In this document: positions 43,989 to 53,052 of the stretch, piece after piece
Position numbering within the stretch: the first letter of the stretch is position 1
Layout: each line of letters opens with the position of its first letter
Assembly (NCBI RefSeq): GCF_001592755.1
Contig: NZ_LUKF01000012.1
Location: forward strand, 224,124 to 288,123
Direction of reading: 5' to 3'
DNA length: 64,000 nucleotides
Origin: Bdellovibrio bacteriovorus
GTDB lineage: Bacteria; Bdellovibrionota; Bdellovibrionia; Bdellovibrionales; Bdellovibrionaceae
Notes under the pieces: generated by a model
The model's database searches: none
What the model saw: the letters and a program-made list of their open reading frames with translations, nothing else
What the model was told of the DNA's origin: nothing
Program-made: the position numbers and the translations under genes

Positions 43989-45155
43989 ATGATGTCAGCC
44001 GGACATGCACAACAAATCGAAATTCTGTTTTACGTCGTAGGACTTCTTCTTTTTGTTATCTTTGGTGTCATCATCCTGAGTTACTTGCGCCGCACGCGCC
44101 AACCCTCTCAACAACTACCTCATGAAGCAAAACGTGAAATGCCGACAACGGCAGAACCAGCTGAGGAAACAGAAGCGGTCTTAGCTCATGTGGATTCCAC
44201 GGGTCAGATCGTTTCTGATATTGAAGCTCCTGCCATTGACCTCAAAGAAGCCTTAAAGAAAACAGAAGAAAATCTTTTCGGTCGCATTCGTAATCTATTT
44301 AAAAGTGATTCTGGCAGCGCTCATTTAGATGAGATTGAAGAGATTCTTTATACGAGCGATTTAGGTCCGACGACAGTGCAAAGACTGATGGCCGCTTTGG
44401 AAGAAAAACTTTCTAAGAAAGAACGTGCCGACTACGACACGGTTCGCTCGGCTTTAAAAGAAGAAATCAAAAATATTTTCGCCGGCTCTCATTCCTCAAC
44501 ACCTGAACAGGGCATTTTGTCCAAAATTCAGTTCGCGGAAAACGGACCGACAGTTCTTATGATCGTGGGTGTGAATGGCGCCGGTAAAACAACTTCTATC
44601 GGCAAGATCTCTTCCCAGTTAGCTAGCCAAGGCAAAAAAGTTTTAGTCGCCGCGGGCGATACTTTTCGTGCCGCAGCTGGTGGGCAATTGAAGGTTTGGA
44701 CTGATCGCGCGCAAGTTGAAATCTTCTCTCCAGAAGGAGTGACGGATCCAAGTGCCGTGGCGTTTGATGCTGTCGCAAAAGGAAAAGCGCAGAACTATGA
44801 TGTCGTGATCGTGGATACAGCGGGCCGTTTGCACACACAAGCGAACCTCATGGAAGAAATTAAAAAGATGAAGCGTGTGATGTCCAAGGTCATCCCGGAA
44901 GCTCCTCATGAAACTTTGATCGTCCTTGACGCCAACTCAGGCCAAAACGCTTTGATGCAGGCCAAAGAATTCCACAATGCCCTGACTTTAACCGGTGCTG
45001 TTCTAACTAAAATGGATGGAACAGCCAAAGGTGGCGTGGCTGTTGGCCTTGCGCAAGAGTTGCAAATCCCTATCAAATTGATTGGCGTGGGCGAAAGAAT
45101 CCAGGATCTTCGCACTTTCTCTTCACAAGAATTCGTCGATTCTCTTTTTCAGTAA
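43989..45155 (+). CDS. ftsY: signal recognition particle receptor FtsY, membrane-anchored form
   Basis: A 388-residue SRP receptor GTPase that docks ribosome-SRP complexes at the membrane. An N-terminal transmembrane helix (about residues 8-30) is followed by an acidic linker and the NG domain: GVNGAGKTTSIGK (G1), GDTFRAAA, DTAGRLHTQANLMEE (G3) and TKMDGTAKGG (G4). The integral N-terminal anchor differs from E. coli FtsY, which only associates with the membrane. The ATG at 43989 has a GGAGG ribosome site and is preferred to an upstream start at 43947. Confidence 0.96.
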   Translation: MMSAGHAQQIEILFYVVGLLLFVIFGVIILSYLRRTRQPSQQLPHEAKREMPTTAEPAEETEAVLAHVDSTGQIVSDIEAPAIDLKEALKKTEENLFGRIRNLFKSDSGSAHLDEIEEILYTSDLGPTTVQRLMAALEEKLSKKERADYDTVRSALKEEIKNIFAGSHSSTPEQGILSKIQFAENGPTVLMIVGVNGAGKTTSIGKISSQLASQGKKVLVAAGDTFRAAAGGQLKVWTDRAQVEIFSPEGVTDPSAVAFDAVAKGKAQNYDVVIVDTAGRLHTQANLMEEIKKMKRVMSKVIPEAPHETLIVLDANSGQNALMQAKEFHNALTLTGAVLTKMDGTAKGGVAVGLAQELQIPIKLIGVGERIQDLRTFSSQEFVDSLFQ

Positions 45156-45167
45156 TGTCTAAATAAG

Positions 45168-45198
45168 ATCGCTGACCCGATTATTTTTGGTCAGCGAT
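45168..45198. terminator. hairpin between the convergent ftsY and NAD(P)-binding protein genes
   Basis: ATCGCTGACC and GGTCAGCGAT form a perfect 10-bp stem with an 11-base T-rich loop. It overlaps the last codons of the minus-strand gene. No T run follows, so it may be a weak or bidirectional stop. Confidence 0.4.
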
Positions 45199-45852
45199 GT
45201 CTTGAATTTTATTAGACGGGTAGACGTGAAATCCCGGATGAAAATTCAAAATAGCGATCGCCATGGCTTTCGCAATGTCGCTGGCTTTGATCGCGCGGTA
45301 TTTTTTCAATGGACCCACTAAAAGAGGATTTACATAAGGACTGAGTTTTTGTGCGATGTCTTCTCCTGCACGCTGTTCTTTGCGATCTCCCAAAATCAAT
45401 GAAGGTCTGAAGACTTCGATCTGTGGAATCTTTAGGGTGCGCAAATCATTTTCCATTTCGCCTTTCACGCGATTGTAAAAGACTGACGAATTTGCATCCG
45501 CACCCATCGCTGAAACAACTAAGAACTTCTGCGCACCGACTCTTTCGGCGACTTTTGCAAACTCAATAACATAATCATGATCTACTTTGCGGAAAGCTTC
45601 TTGGCTGCCGGCCTTCTTGATGGTGCTTCCTAGGCAGCAAACAAAGATGTCGGCTTTTAAAGCCGAGTCATAATCTTTCAATTTGTTGAAATCCAAAAGA
45701 ATGTTTTCGATGCCGGCAGGAAGTCGCCCCAACGGAGAGCGAGTGACAGCTTTGACAGAAGAGATTTCATCAAGAAGCCCTAAAAGCACAAGGAGCTCGT
45801 GTCCCACGAGCCCCGATGCGCCAACCATACATACACTGGCAGGATAATTCAT
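45181..45852 (-). CDS. NAD(P)-binding, TIP30/epimerase-like protein
   Basis: A 223-residue Rossmann-fold protein of the NAD(P)H-binding, HTATIP2/TIP30-like group: VGASGLVGHELL binds the cofactor, CCLGSTIKKAGSQEAFRKVDHDY is a family segment, and FLVVSAMGADANSSVFYNRVKGEME contains the Ser and Tyr-x3-Lys. The substrate is unknown. Its start overlaps the stop of the L,D-transpeptidase gene as TAATG, so the two are translationally coupled. Confidence 0.85.
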   Translation of the reverse strand: MNYPASVCMVGASGLVGHELLVLLGLLDEISSVKAVTRSPLGRLPAGIENILLDFNKLKDYDSALKADIFVCCLGSTIKKAGSQEAFRKVDHDYVIEFAKVAERVGAQKFLVVSAMGADANSSVFYNRVKGEMENDLRTLKIPQIEVFRPSLILGDRKEQRAGEDIAQKLSPYVNPLLVGPLKKYRAIKASDIAKAMAIAILNFHPGFHVYPSNKIQDIADQK

Positions 45853-47399
45853 TAGTTCCCTCTAGGTCCTCCGTTATCCTGTTCAGCTTGGTATTGGATC
45901 TCTGGAGGATTGTGTGATCCCGTTGTTGCTAAGAACTCTGGAACTGTCGTTCTAAAGTCAGCAAGACCGCTTACTTTGATCACGCCTTTTGTAAGACGAG
46001 AATCAGGGTGAGCGTAATCCACAAAGCGTCCTTCGTCCACTAAGAAGTAACCACGGAAGTTTGTTTTGTAAGCGTCTTCTTTTTTACCAGAGTCGATTCT
46101 GTAACGGTCACCGCTCTTACCAGAAGCAGCACCACGACCGTAGTTTAAACCCATCGCGTTTGGATATTGATCAATCGCGTACTGACCGGCCTCAATCAAG
46201 TTGTGGTCAGGAATAACCTGGATGGCTTTTTCGATGATAGTTTTTGCGTCCGCAGTCAGACCACCACTTTGTTGAGCGCCATTCGTCAACAAGATGTAAT
46301 CCCAGTTGCCCGGTCTTTCATATTTGTCAGCGTAGCGTGGAAGAGGCGTCACTTTTTTCTTGAAGAAACCAGAAACGATTTCTTTTTCGCGAGTCGACTC
46401 ACGCGCATAAACACGGTAGATGTCTGTGCCCACTGGCAACAAGCTGCGTAGGTAAGCAATCGCGCGATTTTCAAGGCGAGTACAGCCTGATGAACCTGGG
46501 TTCGAGAACAAGTTCATAAAGAAACCACGAGTCAGCTCGATAGTTTCAGAACCGTCTTTACCCCAACCAATAGTTCCGTGCATCCATTGGTAGTTCATGC
46601 CATTGGTTTCATCTGCCGGAGTCACCTTCGCCGCATACCAACCGAAAGCACCATAGATGGTTTTTTCACCACGAGCGTCGTCAACCATCCACTTGCGTGA
46701 ACTGACGATTTTAGAAACGCCATCCGTAATTGGTTTAGGAATTGTTTTTAAGTCCTGACCCGCACGATACCAGTGTGGGTAGTGACCCATACCGTCTTGA
46801 TAGAATTTAATCCATTCCGAGATACGCGAATGACCCAGCCATGTTTTGAATGCATGCGGATCCTGTTTCGTTCCTTCTTCAGGGCGGCCCACAACCATTT
46901 CTGTTTCCATCACAAGTTTGTGCGGGCAGTTCGGAGTTTCTGTGCAGCGTTCGTAAACGCGTGTGATTTCTGTAGCTACGTTTTGAATAACGAAATATTT
47001 TGAAGCGGCTGTCAGCAGTTGTTTTTCTGAAAGATAGTCTTTAGAAACAAAAAGTTCTGGAGCAACATCAGACTTAACAGTGGCCGACTTGATGATCTTG
47101 ATTTGCACCAAAGGTGTGGCTTCATTTAATAGATCATAGATTTCCACTTCGTCGTTGATGGAAAGCTTGCCGACGATATTGTTACCTGAAGTCGCATTGC
47201 TGCTACGGACATTCAGGCTGTCTGCTGAAATGAAGTAACGTTGACCCACTCTGAGTTTGGATTTTTCAATTCCAACTGCGGCGGCATTGGCAGACTGAGT
47301 TTGTTCGGTTAATGCTTGCGCCTGGCTGATCAGCGGCGAAGTGGCAATTAACACGCTTAAAACTGCTGAGCACAATCTGCGAGTTGTGGATTTTGTCAT
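45852..47399 (-). CDS. secreted L,D-transpeptidase (YkuD) with SH3-like domain
   Basis: A 515-residue protein with a signal peptide (cleavage near SQAQA). An SH3-like wall-binding segment lies near residues 45-105 (GQRYFISADSLNVRSS). The YkuD catalytic domain has HGTIGWG and the nucleophile Cys306 in SSGCTRLENR. Such enzymes make 3-3 peptide cross-links or exchange D-amino acids in peptidoglycan; in Bdellovibrio, L,D-transpeptidases are known to modify the prey wall during predation. About 170 C-terminal residues after the catalytic domain are unassigned. The ATG at 47399 has a GGAGG ribosome site. Confidence 0.9.
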   Translation of the reverse strand: MTKSTTRRLCSAVLSVLIATSPLISQAQALTEQTQSANAAAVGIEKSKLRVGQRYFISADSLNVRSSNATSGNNIVGKLSINDEVEIYDLLNEATPLVQIKIIKSATVKSDVAPELFVSKDYLSEKQLLTAASKYFVIQNVATEITRVYERCTETPNCPHKLVMETEMVVGRPEEGTKQDPHAFKTWLGHSRISEWIKFYQDGMGHYPHWYRAGQDLKTIPKPITDGVSKIVSSRKWMVDDARGEKTIYGAFGWYAAKVTPADETNGMNYQWMHGTIGWGKDGSETIELTRGFFMNLFSNPGSSGCTRLENRAIAYLRSLLPVGTDIYRVYARESTREKEIVSGFFKKKVTPLPRYADKYERPGNWDYILLTNGAQQSGGLTADAKTIIEKAIQVIPDHNLIEAGQYAIDQYPNAMGLNYGRGAASGKSGDRYRIDSGKKEDAYKTNFRGYFLVDEGRFVDYAHPDSRLTKGVIKVSGLADFRTTVPEFLATTGSHNPPEIQYQAEQDNGGPRGN

Positions 47400-47531
47400 G
47401 ATACGTCCTCCGTACACTTTTCAATTAAACCTTTGTCATTGACTCAAACAGTTTTAGCAAGAAGCGTGACAGGCTCTAGACCTCCGGTATTTTTTAATGT
47501 GCTCAAAATCAGCGTCGATGTTTTTTGCATA

Positions 47532-47548
47532 GTGCCCAAAGTGGGCAC
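47532..47548. promoter_or_regulatory. 7-3-7 palindrome just before the cysteine-peptidase-like gene
   Basis: GTGCCCA and TGGGCAC flank AAG, ending three bases before the AGGGAGG ribosome site of the gene at 47561. It could be an operator or an RNA hairpin near the ribosome site. Confidence 0.45.
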
Positions 47549-47560
47549 GCAGGGAGGCTC

Positions 47561-49189
47561 ATGGCAAAGATATTGTTACTGCTACTATTAATATGTTCCG
47601 GCTCCGCTTATGCCCAATACGATAATAAGTGGAGGATCACGAAACCACATTGGACGACTCAAGACGAAGAAAGATTCGCAGAATTTATTTCGTATATTGG
47701 GGCGGCAGTCAATCGCCGCGAATGCGGAACCGTCGATTCGTGTTTAAAAAATCCTTTAGCCAATCCGTATGCGGGGACGGATCCTGAAGAGTTAAAACTT
47801 TTCGCGGACTGCGCGGATCTTCCTTATTATTTGCGTGCTTATTTTGCTTGGAAAAATGGTTTACCGATGTCTGTTCAAGATGACATGGCTCCGCGGGAAC
47901 CTAACGATAAAAAAGATGTGCGCTACACGAAGTTTGGAAACTACGTGAAATCCCGCTATGACATTGTTGCCGGAAGATGGCGCGGTATCAATGCGGTCGA
48001 TGTGCTGAATGAAGCGATCATCGATAAAACCTACACAGCTTCTTTCCGAGTTATGGGAACCGAAGACCGAGGTCTTTTTACAGATTTTTACCCTGTGAAA
48101 TTAGGACGAGACAGTATTCGTCCCGGGACCGTGATTTATGATCCCAATGGGCATGTGGCGATCATTTATCGAGTCAGTGATGACGGCCGTATTTATTATA
48201 TCGATTCGCATCCCGACAACACTTTGACTTCCGGAATGTACACGCCCAAGTTTGTGCGCAGCACTCCATTTCAAGGAGCGGGTTTTAAAAACTTCAGACC
48301 ACTCGCTTTGGTGGATGCCAAGTTAAATTCGAGCGGTGAATACATAGGCGGCAGAATTGTTGGTGCCCCGAATAGCTCTTTGCCGCTTTTTAGCATTGAG
48401 CAGTTTTATGGTAATCAGCCCGATCCCGCAGGAGATTGGCAGAAAGGTCAATTCTTGTTTCATGGAATGGCCTTTCCCTATTACGACTATCTTCGCTTGG
48501 TCATGGCTCGCGGTGATTTGAAAATTGATCCTTTGGTCGACATGCAACAAAACCTTGTCGATATCTGCACGACATTGAAAGATCGAGTGACCGCCGTCTC
48601 TACGGCCGTCAAGGCGGGGATAGATCTTAAAGATCATCCCGAGCGTCTTCCGCAGAATATCTATGGTACCGACGGGGAATGGGAAACTTACGCGACGCCG
48701 GCTCGTGATGCGCGATTGAAAGTGGCCTTTATGGATTTACTTCTGCAAACTAAACAACTCATCGCACGTCAAAGAAGTGGCGATCCGATGATTGTGTATG
48801 CGGGAACAAATCTTCCGGCAGACATGCTGCAAGTATATTATCGAGAAGCAGGAGCCTGTCAGTTTTCCTATGCAAACTCTTCAGGTGTGATGGTGCCTCT
48901 GAATTTAGAGGTTGCTCGCCATCGTCTGTTTGATTTGAGCTTTGATCCTTATCACTGCGTCGAGCTTCGCTGGGGCGCCGCCAATCCGCAAGAACTGGCC
49001 ACTTGCCTGGATACCCCTGTGAAAAGAGAGTGGTACAGTCGCGAAAGATGGCTTCGCTATCAGTGGGAGCGCCGCTATGATGCGCGCATGGATTATTCAC
49101 TGGAAGAGCTAGATGGACCCAAACCCGGAGCAGGTATTGCCGCGCCTCCTGACGTCGATGTCGTGCGCTTTTTAACTTATGGCCGTTAA
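47561..49189 (+). CDS. secreted protein, possible NlpC/P60-like cysteine peptidase
   Basis: A 542-residue protein with a signal peptide (cleavage near SAYAQ). In the N-terminal half a Cys in FADCADLPYYLRAYFAW begins a helix, a His follows in GHVAIIYRV, and a polar residue in YYIDSHPD; this Cys-His-polar order is that of papain-fold NlpC/P60 peptidases. The C-terminal half is unassigned. It lies between two L,D-transpeptidase genes, so a role in cutting peptidoglycan peptides is plausible but unproven. Confidence 0.72.
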   Translation: MAKILLLLLLICSGSAYAQYDNKWRITKPHWTTQDEERFAEFISYIGAAVNRRECGTVDSCLKNPLANPYAGTDPEELKLFADCADLPYYLRAYFAWKNGLPMSVQDDMAPREPNDKKDVRYTKFGNYVKSRYDIVAGRWRGINAVDVLNEAIIDKTYTASFRVMGTEDRGLFTDFYPVKLGRDSIRPGTVIYDPNGHVAIIYRVSDDGRIYYIDSHPDNTLTSGMYTPKFVRSTPFQGAGFKNFRPLALVDAKLNSSGEYIGGRIVGAPNSSLPLFSIEQFYGNQPDPAGDWQKGQFLFHGMAFPYYDYLRLVMARGDLKIDPLVDMQQNLVDICTTLKDRVTAVSTAVKAGIDLKDHPERLPQNIYGTDGEWETYATPARDARLKVAFMDLLLQTKQLIARQRSGDPMIVYAGTNLPADMLQVYYREAGACQFSYANSSGVMVPLNLEVARHRLFDLSFDPYHCVELRWGAANPQELATCLDTPVKREWYSRERWLRYQWERRYDARMDYSLEELDGPKPGAGIAAPPDVDVVRFLTYGR

Positions 49190-49324
49190 ATATCTGAATC
49201 TCATTTTGAGACAGGGGTGACGCTTTTGGATCCCTGTCAAAAGTTTGTGCGTTCCACACGTCCCCAGAATCCTCTTCGATCTGGCATCTTACTTGTAAGT
49301 AAGACTTTATCGAAGAGGGTTTAT

Positions 49325-51013
49325 ATGAAGATGATGAGAATACTTCCGAAGTCTTTTGTTTTGGGCATGAGTTTAATCGCCATTGCACCGCAAATGACAT
49401 GGGCGCAAAGCCAAACGGCTTATATTCAAGATCAAGTAACCCGCGCTCGGACCAATCCTATTATCAATCCTAAGTGGGGAAGCTTTCTTCTGCGCACGGA
49501 TCGTTTAGATAAGCTTTATTCTTTACGTGGTTATCAATCTATTTGGGTCGACTCTACGGGAACACCTAATGCGATGGTGAACACTTTAAAAAACATTCTT
49601 TTAAGCGCAGATCGCCATGGCTTAAATCCTGCGGATTATTGGGATGCGCAAATCGAAAAAGGCTATCAAGCCACGATGAAAAATCCAGGTGTTCAATGGA
49701 TCACCTTTGAACTTTTAGCTTCCGAAGCCTTGGTTCGTTACGTGACTCATCTTTCAACGGGGCGTTTTGATCCTGAACTTATCGATACAGATATTAAGTT
49801 TAAGAAAAAAGAATTCACCGAGTTCCAAGAGTTGAACGCGGCTGTTTCCTACGGCCCGGCTTCTTTAGCTGCGAACTTAGAAAATTTTGCGCCGACGCAT
49901 CCGCGCTATAAAGATTTGCTTTCCATCTTGAACACGCTGAAATCGCAAAAATCCAGCGGAGGGTGGCCGACCATCAATTCTCCGGGTTTTGCCTTAAAGC
50001 TGGGCGTGACTGATCCTGTGATCAGCCAACTGCGCACGCGTTTAAATCAATTGGGTTACTCGATCTCAAATAATGGCGGTAACACTTTCGATAGCGAATT
50101 TGATACGGTCCTTAGAAAATTTCAATCAGCGAACGGATTGACCTCTGACGGTATTATCGGCACGCGCTCTGAAGTTTTAAGAGCTTTGAACTTCACGCCG
50201 TCCCAACGAATCGCGCAAGTCGAAGCCAATATGGAGAAACTCCGTTGGCTGCCAAAAAGCTTGGAAACACGTCACATTTTCGTGAATCTAGCGACCACAG
50301 AGTTCCGTCTTTATGATGACACCGGCAGAGTCTTTTACTTTAACACCGTGGCTGGCCAGGCCTTCCGCCGCACGCCTTCCATGCGCGATCAAATTACATT
50401 CGTGAACTTAAATCCGTATTGGACTGTTCCACGAAGTATCGCGATTCGCGACAAGCTGCCTTTGTTAAAGCAAGATCGCAATTATCTGCAAAAGCACAAT
50501 ATGATTTTGATCGAAGAAGCCACAGATGAAGAAGTGGATCCTTCAACAATTGATTGGAAAAACATGACGGCTCGTAATTTCGTGTATTACATCCGTCAGT
50601 TGCCGGGACCAGACAATGCCTTGGGAGTTGTGAAATTCCCGTTGCAAAATCCTTGGGCGATTTACATGCATGATACGAACGAAAAGAGTCTTTTTGCGGA
50701 AAGCAAACGTCATCGCAGTTCGGGTTGCGTGCGCTTAGAGCAACCGCTAGAACTTGCGGCGTATCTTCTGCAGGATCAGCCGGGTTGGAGTCTTTATGAT
50801 ATCCAAAACTATGTGCCTTTGAATGACAATTACATCCCTGGCGAGATCGATAAGAAAGTGACTTTGAAAAAGCCAATGCCGGTGTACTTCATGTACTTGA
50901 CGGTTGAAAAAGGTGAAGACGGTTCGATGCGTTTCATCGACGACGTGTATGGACAAGACACTCGCGTAAGCAAGGCCATTTCTAACAAACGTTCTGGCGA
51001 CGAACTGTTCTAA
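49325..51013 (+). CDS. L,D-transpeptidase of the LdtD/YcbB type
   Basis: A 562-residue secreted enzyme. A signal peptide (to about residue 28) is followed by a scaffold domain, a peptidoglycan-binding PG_binding_1 domain near 230-300 (ISQLRTRLNQLGYSI and RKFQSANGLTSDGIIG) and a YkuD catalytic domain with HDTNEKSLF and the nucleophile Cys468 in SSGCVRLE. The family (LdtD/YcbB) makes 3-3 cross-links in peptidoglycan. The ATG at 49325 has an AGAGGG ribosome site. Two secreted protein genes follow at 12-base intervals in what looks like one operon. Confidence 0.92.
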   Translation: MKMMRILPKSFVLGMSLIAIAPQMTWAQSQTAYIQDQVTRARTNPIINPKWGSFLLRTDRLDKLYSLRGYQSIWVDSTGTPNAMVNTLKNILLSADRHGLNPADYWDAQIEKGYQATMKNPGVQWITFELLASEALVRYVTHLSTGRFDPELIDTDIKFKKKEFTEFQELNAAVSYGPASLAANLENFAPTHPRYKDLLSILNTLKSQKSSGGWPTINSPGFALKLGVTDPVISQLRTRLNQLGYSISNNGGNTFDSEFDTVLRKFQSANGLTSDGIIGTRSEVLRALNFTPSQRIAQVEANMEKLRWLPKSLETRHIFVNLATTEFRLYDDTGRVFYFNTVAGQAFRRTPSMRDQITFVNLNPYWTVPRSIAIRDKLPLLKQDRNYLQKHNMILIEEATDEEVDPSTIDWKNMTARNFVYYIRQLPGPDNALGVVKFPLQNPWAIYMHDTNEKSLFAESKRHRSSGCVRLEQPLELAAYLLQDQPGWSLYDIQNYVPLNDNYIPGEIDKKVTLKKPMPVYFMYLTVEKGEDGSMRFIDDVYGQDTRVSKAISNKRSGDELF

Positions 51014-51025
51014 GAGGAGAGAGTT

Positions 51026-51997
51026 ATGAAAAAGTGGTGGATCGCAGTTTCGACATTGTTATTCGCAGGACTGGCTCAAGCTCAATCTATGGGTGCGATG
51101 CAGGTGAACGGCCAGGCGGGCAGTCAGCAGCTCTTTCAAAAAGTAAAAGCCGTGCGCTGCCAAGTCGGGCAAAGAGGCGCTTGTGATGCGGCGGTGTTTT
51201 TTGATTTAAACAAACAGCAGGCTTTGAATCCCGGAACTTACATCGTGGGATTTGAAAACTCCATTTATCCAGAACTTGTGACCGTGAACGCGGGACGGGT
51301 GACAAATCTCTATTTGGAACGCGTGACTGTTCCTTCGCAGGTAAAGGGAGCAAAAATCCGTGTTTACCGCGATTTCACGTCGCTGGTTGAACAAAAAAAG
51401 ATTTATCTCACAATGTTTATGATGAACCGTCACTTTTTCCGTTTGGATAAAGATAATTTTGGTGATCTGTATCTGGCAGGCCTTTGGGAACGTGACTTCG
51501 TTCAACGTTTCACTTACGAAGTCTGTCCTAGAATCGATGCTTATGGCGAAGTCGCAAGCAGCGCTCGTGCCATCTGTAAATCATGGAATTCAGCAAAAAC
51601 TTCGAATGATTTGCGAGATCTTTATAACTTTGCCAACGACGGCACATTTCAAGAAATGTGGGTCACATTCCCGGGTGACGTGATCGCTTCGAAACACCCA
51701 CGCTATCTGGTTTCGGCGCCGATCACGGCGGGAGATTTTGTCGCTGTTTTCCCTGGCGTTTACAAGGTCCAGGCAGAGGGAAAAAATCAAACAGCGGTCA
51801 CTGTGAAAACTGGTCAACTGTCCCAGAATGCCTCAAACTTTGGATTTTCATTGAACGCGGTTCGTTCTTTCATTAGCCTAGACGGAGAAGACTGTTCAAC
51901 GGCGCGTACTTGGAAGACAGATTCTCGCTCTTATTGCACCAGCGATTCGGCTGAGGGTTGTGATCGTTCTTCTGCGGAGAGCTGCGAACCCATGTAA
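51026..51997 (+). CDS. secreted protein of the L,D-transpeptidase operon, unknown
   Basis: A 323-residue protein with a signal peptide (cleavage near AQAQS). It is mostly beta-strand with two short YxVxxG-type domains at each end, and a Cys-rich tail (EDCSTARTW, RSYCTS, EGCDR and ESCEPM). I recognise no family. It lies 12 bases after the LdtD-type gene and probably works with it at the wall. Confidence 0.7.
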   Translation: MKKWWIAVSTLLFAGLAQAQSMGAMQVNGQAGSQQLFQKVKAVRCQVGQRGACDAAVFFDLNKQQALNPGTYIVGFENSIYPELVTVNAGRVTNLYLERVTVPSQVKGAKIRVYRDFTSLVEQKKIYLTMFMMNRHFFRLDKDNFGDLYLAGLWERDFVQRFTYEVCPRIDAYGEVASSARAICKSWNSAKTSNDLRDLYNFANDGTFQEMWVTFPGDVIASKHPRYLVSAPITAGDFVAVFPGVYKVQAEGKNQTAVTVKTGQLSQNASNFGFSLNAVRSFISLDGEDCSTARTWKTDSRSYCTSDSAEGCDRSSAESCEPM

Positions 51998-52009
51998 TGG
52001 AAAGTTTCA

Positions 52010-52597
52010 ATGCGATTTGTAGTAAGTTTTATTATTGCTCTTGGGCCTCAGGTTTTGTGGGCCCAAGGTATTAAGCCGGTTTCTGTTTCCTACGAAAATC
52101 TGATGCGTTGTTTTCCTGAACTTCAGGACGAGCAGCTTTCCTTTAAAGTCGACCTCAATCGTTTGAAAGATATCTCTGACGAAAAATTCGTGACCTCACA
52201 ATCGCAGCTGCGTCAAAGAAAGATCCATTACCTGGATGCTGAGAAGCAGGCCATGAACTTGATCTTGCGCACCAAGTTTTCTGGCGCAAAGAAGATGGAA
52301 ACTGAACTTACTTTGCAGCAAGTCGACGAAAAGGGTGTTGTGACCAACGTAGGGCTGACGGCGAATCAACGCATCAACCCCAAACAGGACATCATCAATA
52401 ACTTTTTGCTCAATGCGACGATCAAATCTGATGAGTACTCGTACAATGACACAAAGCTTAATGGCGTTCTTGCCACCTATAAGCGCAACTTCAAGGATGT
52501 CGAGGAGTATGAACTCCATGACAAACCGAACAAGCGCTCTGTGAGCTGCGAAAAGCAGAAAGACTTAGGCATTATTTGCACTTGTTCCAAAAAATAA
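52010..52597 (+). CDS. secreted protein of the L,D-transpeptidase operon, unknown
   Basis: A 195-residue protein with a signal peptide (cleavage near LWAQG). The mature chain has mixed alpha/beta character and four Cys (CFPE, CEKQ, CTC), with the last pair at the extreme C terminus. No family recognised. It lies 12 bases after the previous gene. Confidence 0.66.
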   Translation: MRFVVSFIIALGPQVLWAQGIKPVSVSYENLMRCFPELQDEQLSFKVDLNRLKDISDEKFVTSQSQLRQRKIHYLDAEKQAMNLILRTKFSGAKKMETELTLQQVDEKGVVTNVGLTANQRINPKQDIINNFLLNATIKSDEYSYNDTKLNGVLATYKRNFKDVEEYELHDKPNKRSVSCEKQKDLGIICTCSKK

Positions 52598-52717
52598 TCT
52601 GTTGAATATCGGACCGATAGAGATATACTTTTTCTTGTGTTGATCTAGGATTTTTCTAGAAATTTAAAAGGTTTAGAACATCGGTACTAACAAGATTCTG
52701 CAGCTATTGAGGTGCTA

Positions 52718-53026
52718 GTGACATCTGATAAAAAAACCTACAATTTTCTAATTGCGGGTGTCCCTTACAAATTAAAAACCTCTCATGACGATGCCACAGT
52801 CGAAGAGCTCGTCACATTTGTAAATAATAAAATGAATCAGGCCATGTCAGTTACCAAAAACGGTTCTTACCAAAACGCCGCTGTTTTAACAGCGATGAAC
52901 TTGGCGGAAGAACTGATCCTTTTGAAAAGAAAAGCGCATCGTGAACTTGAAAAGTTGGAAGAAAAAGCGATGCAACTTTCCGTTGAACTAGAAAATTCCA
53001 AGAACAACAAGGTTTTGAACAACTAA
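52718..53026 (+). CDS. zapA: cell division protein ZapA
   Basis: A 102-residue protein that promotes FtsZ filament bundling at the division ring. It shows the family head NFLIAGVPYKLKT, the helix NAAVLTAMNLAEELILLKRK and a coiled-coil tail. The second of two GTG codons (52718) fits the ATTGAGG ribosome site best. It is followed after 26 bases by the 5-formyl-THF cyclo-ligase gene, the neighbour it has in many proteobacteria. Confidence 0.9.
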   Translation: MTSDKKTYNFLIAGVPYKLKTSHDDATVEELVTFVNNKMNQAMSVTKNGSYQNAAVLTAMNLAEELILLKRKAHRELEKLEEKAMQLSVELENSKNNKVLNN

Positions 53027-53052
53027 CTTTGTTTTGATCTCTTGGAGTGTCC

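Noticed and set aside
53027..53052. 6S RNA between zapA and the formyl-THF cyclo-ligase gene
   Set aside because: 6S RNA often lies there in other proteobacteria, but only 26 bases separate the genes here.
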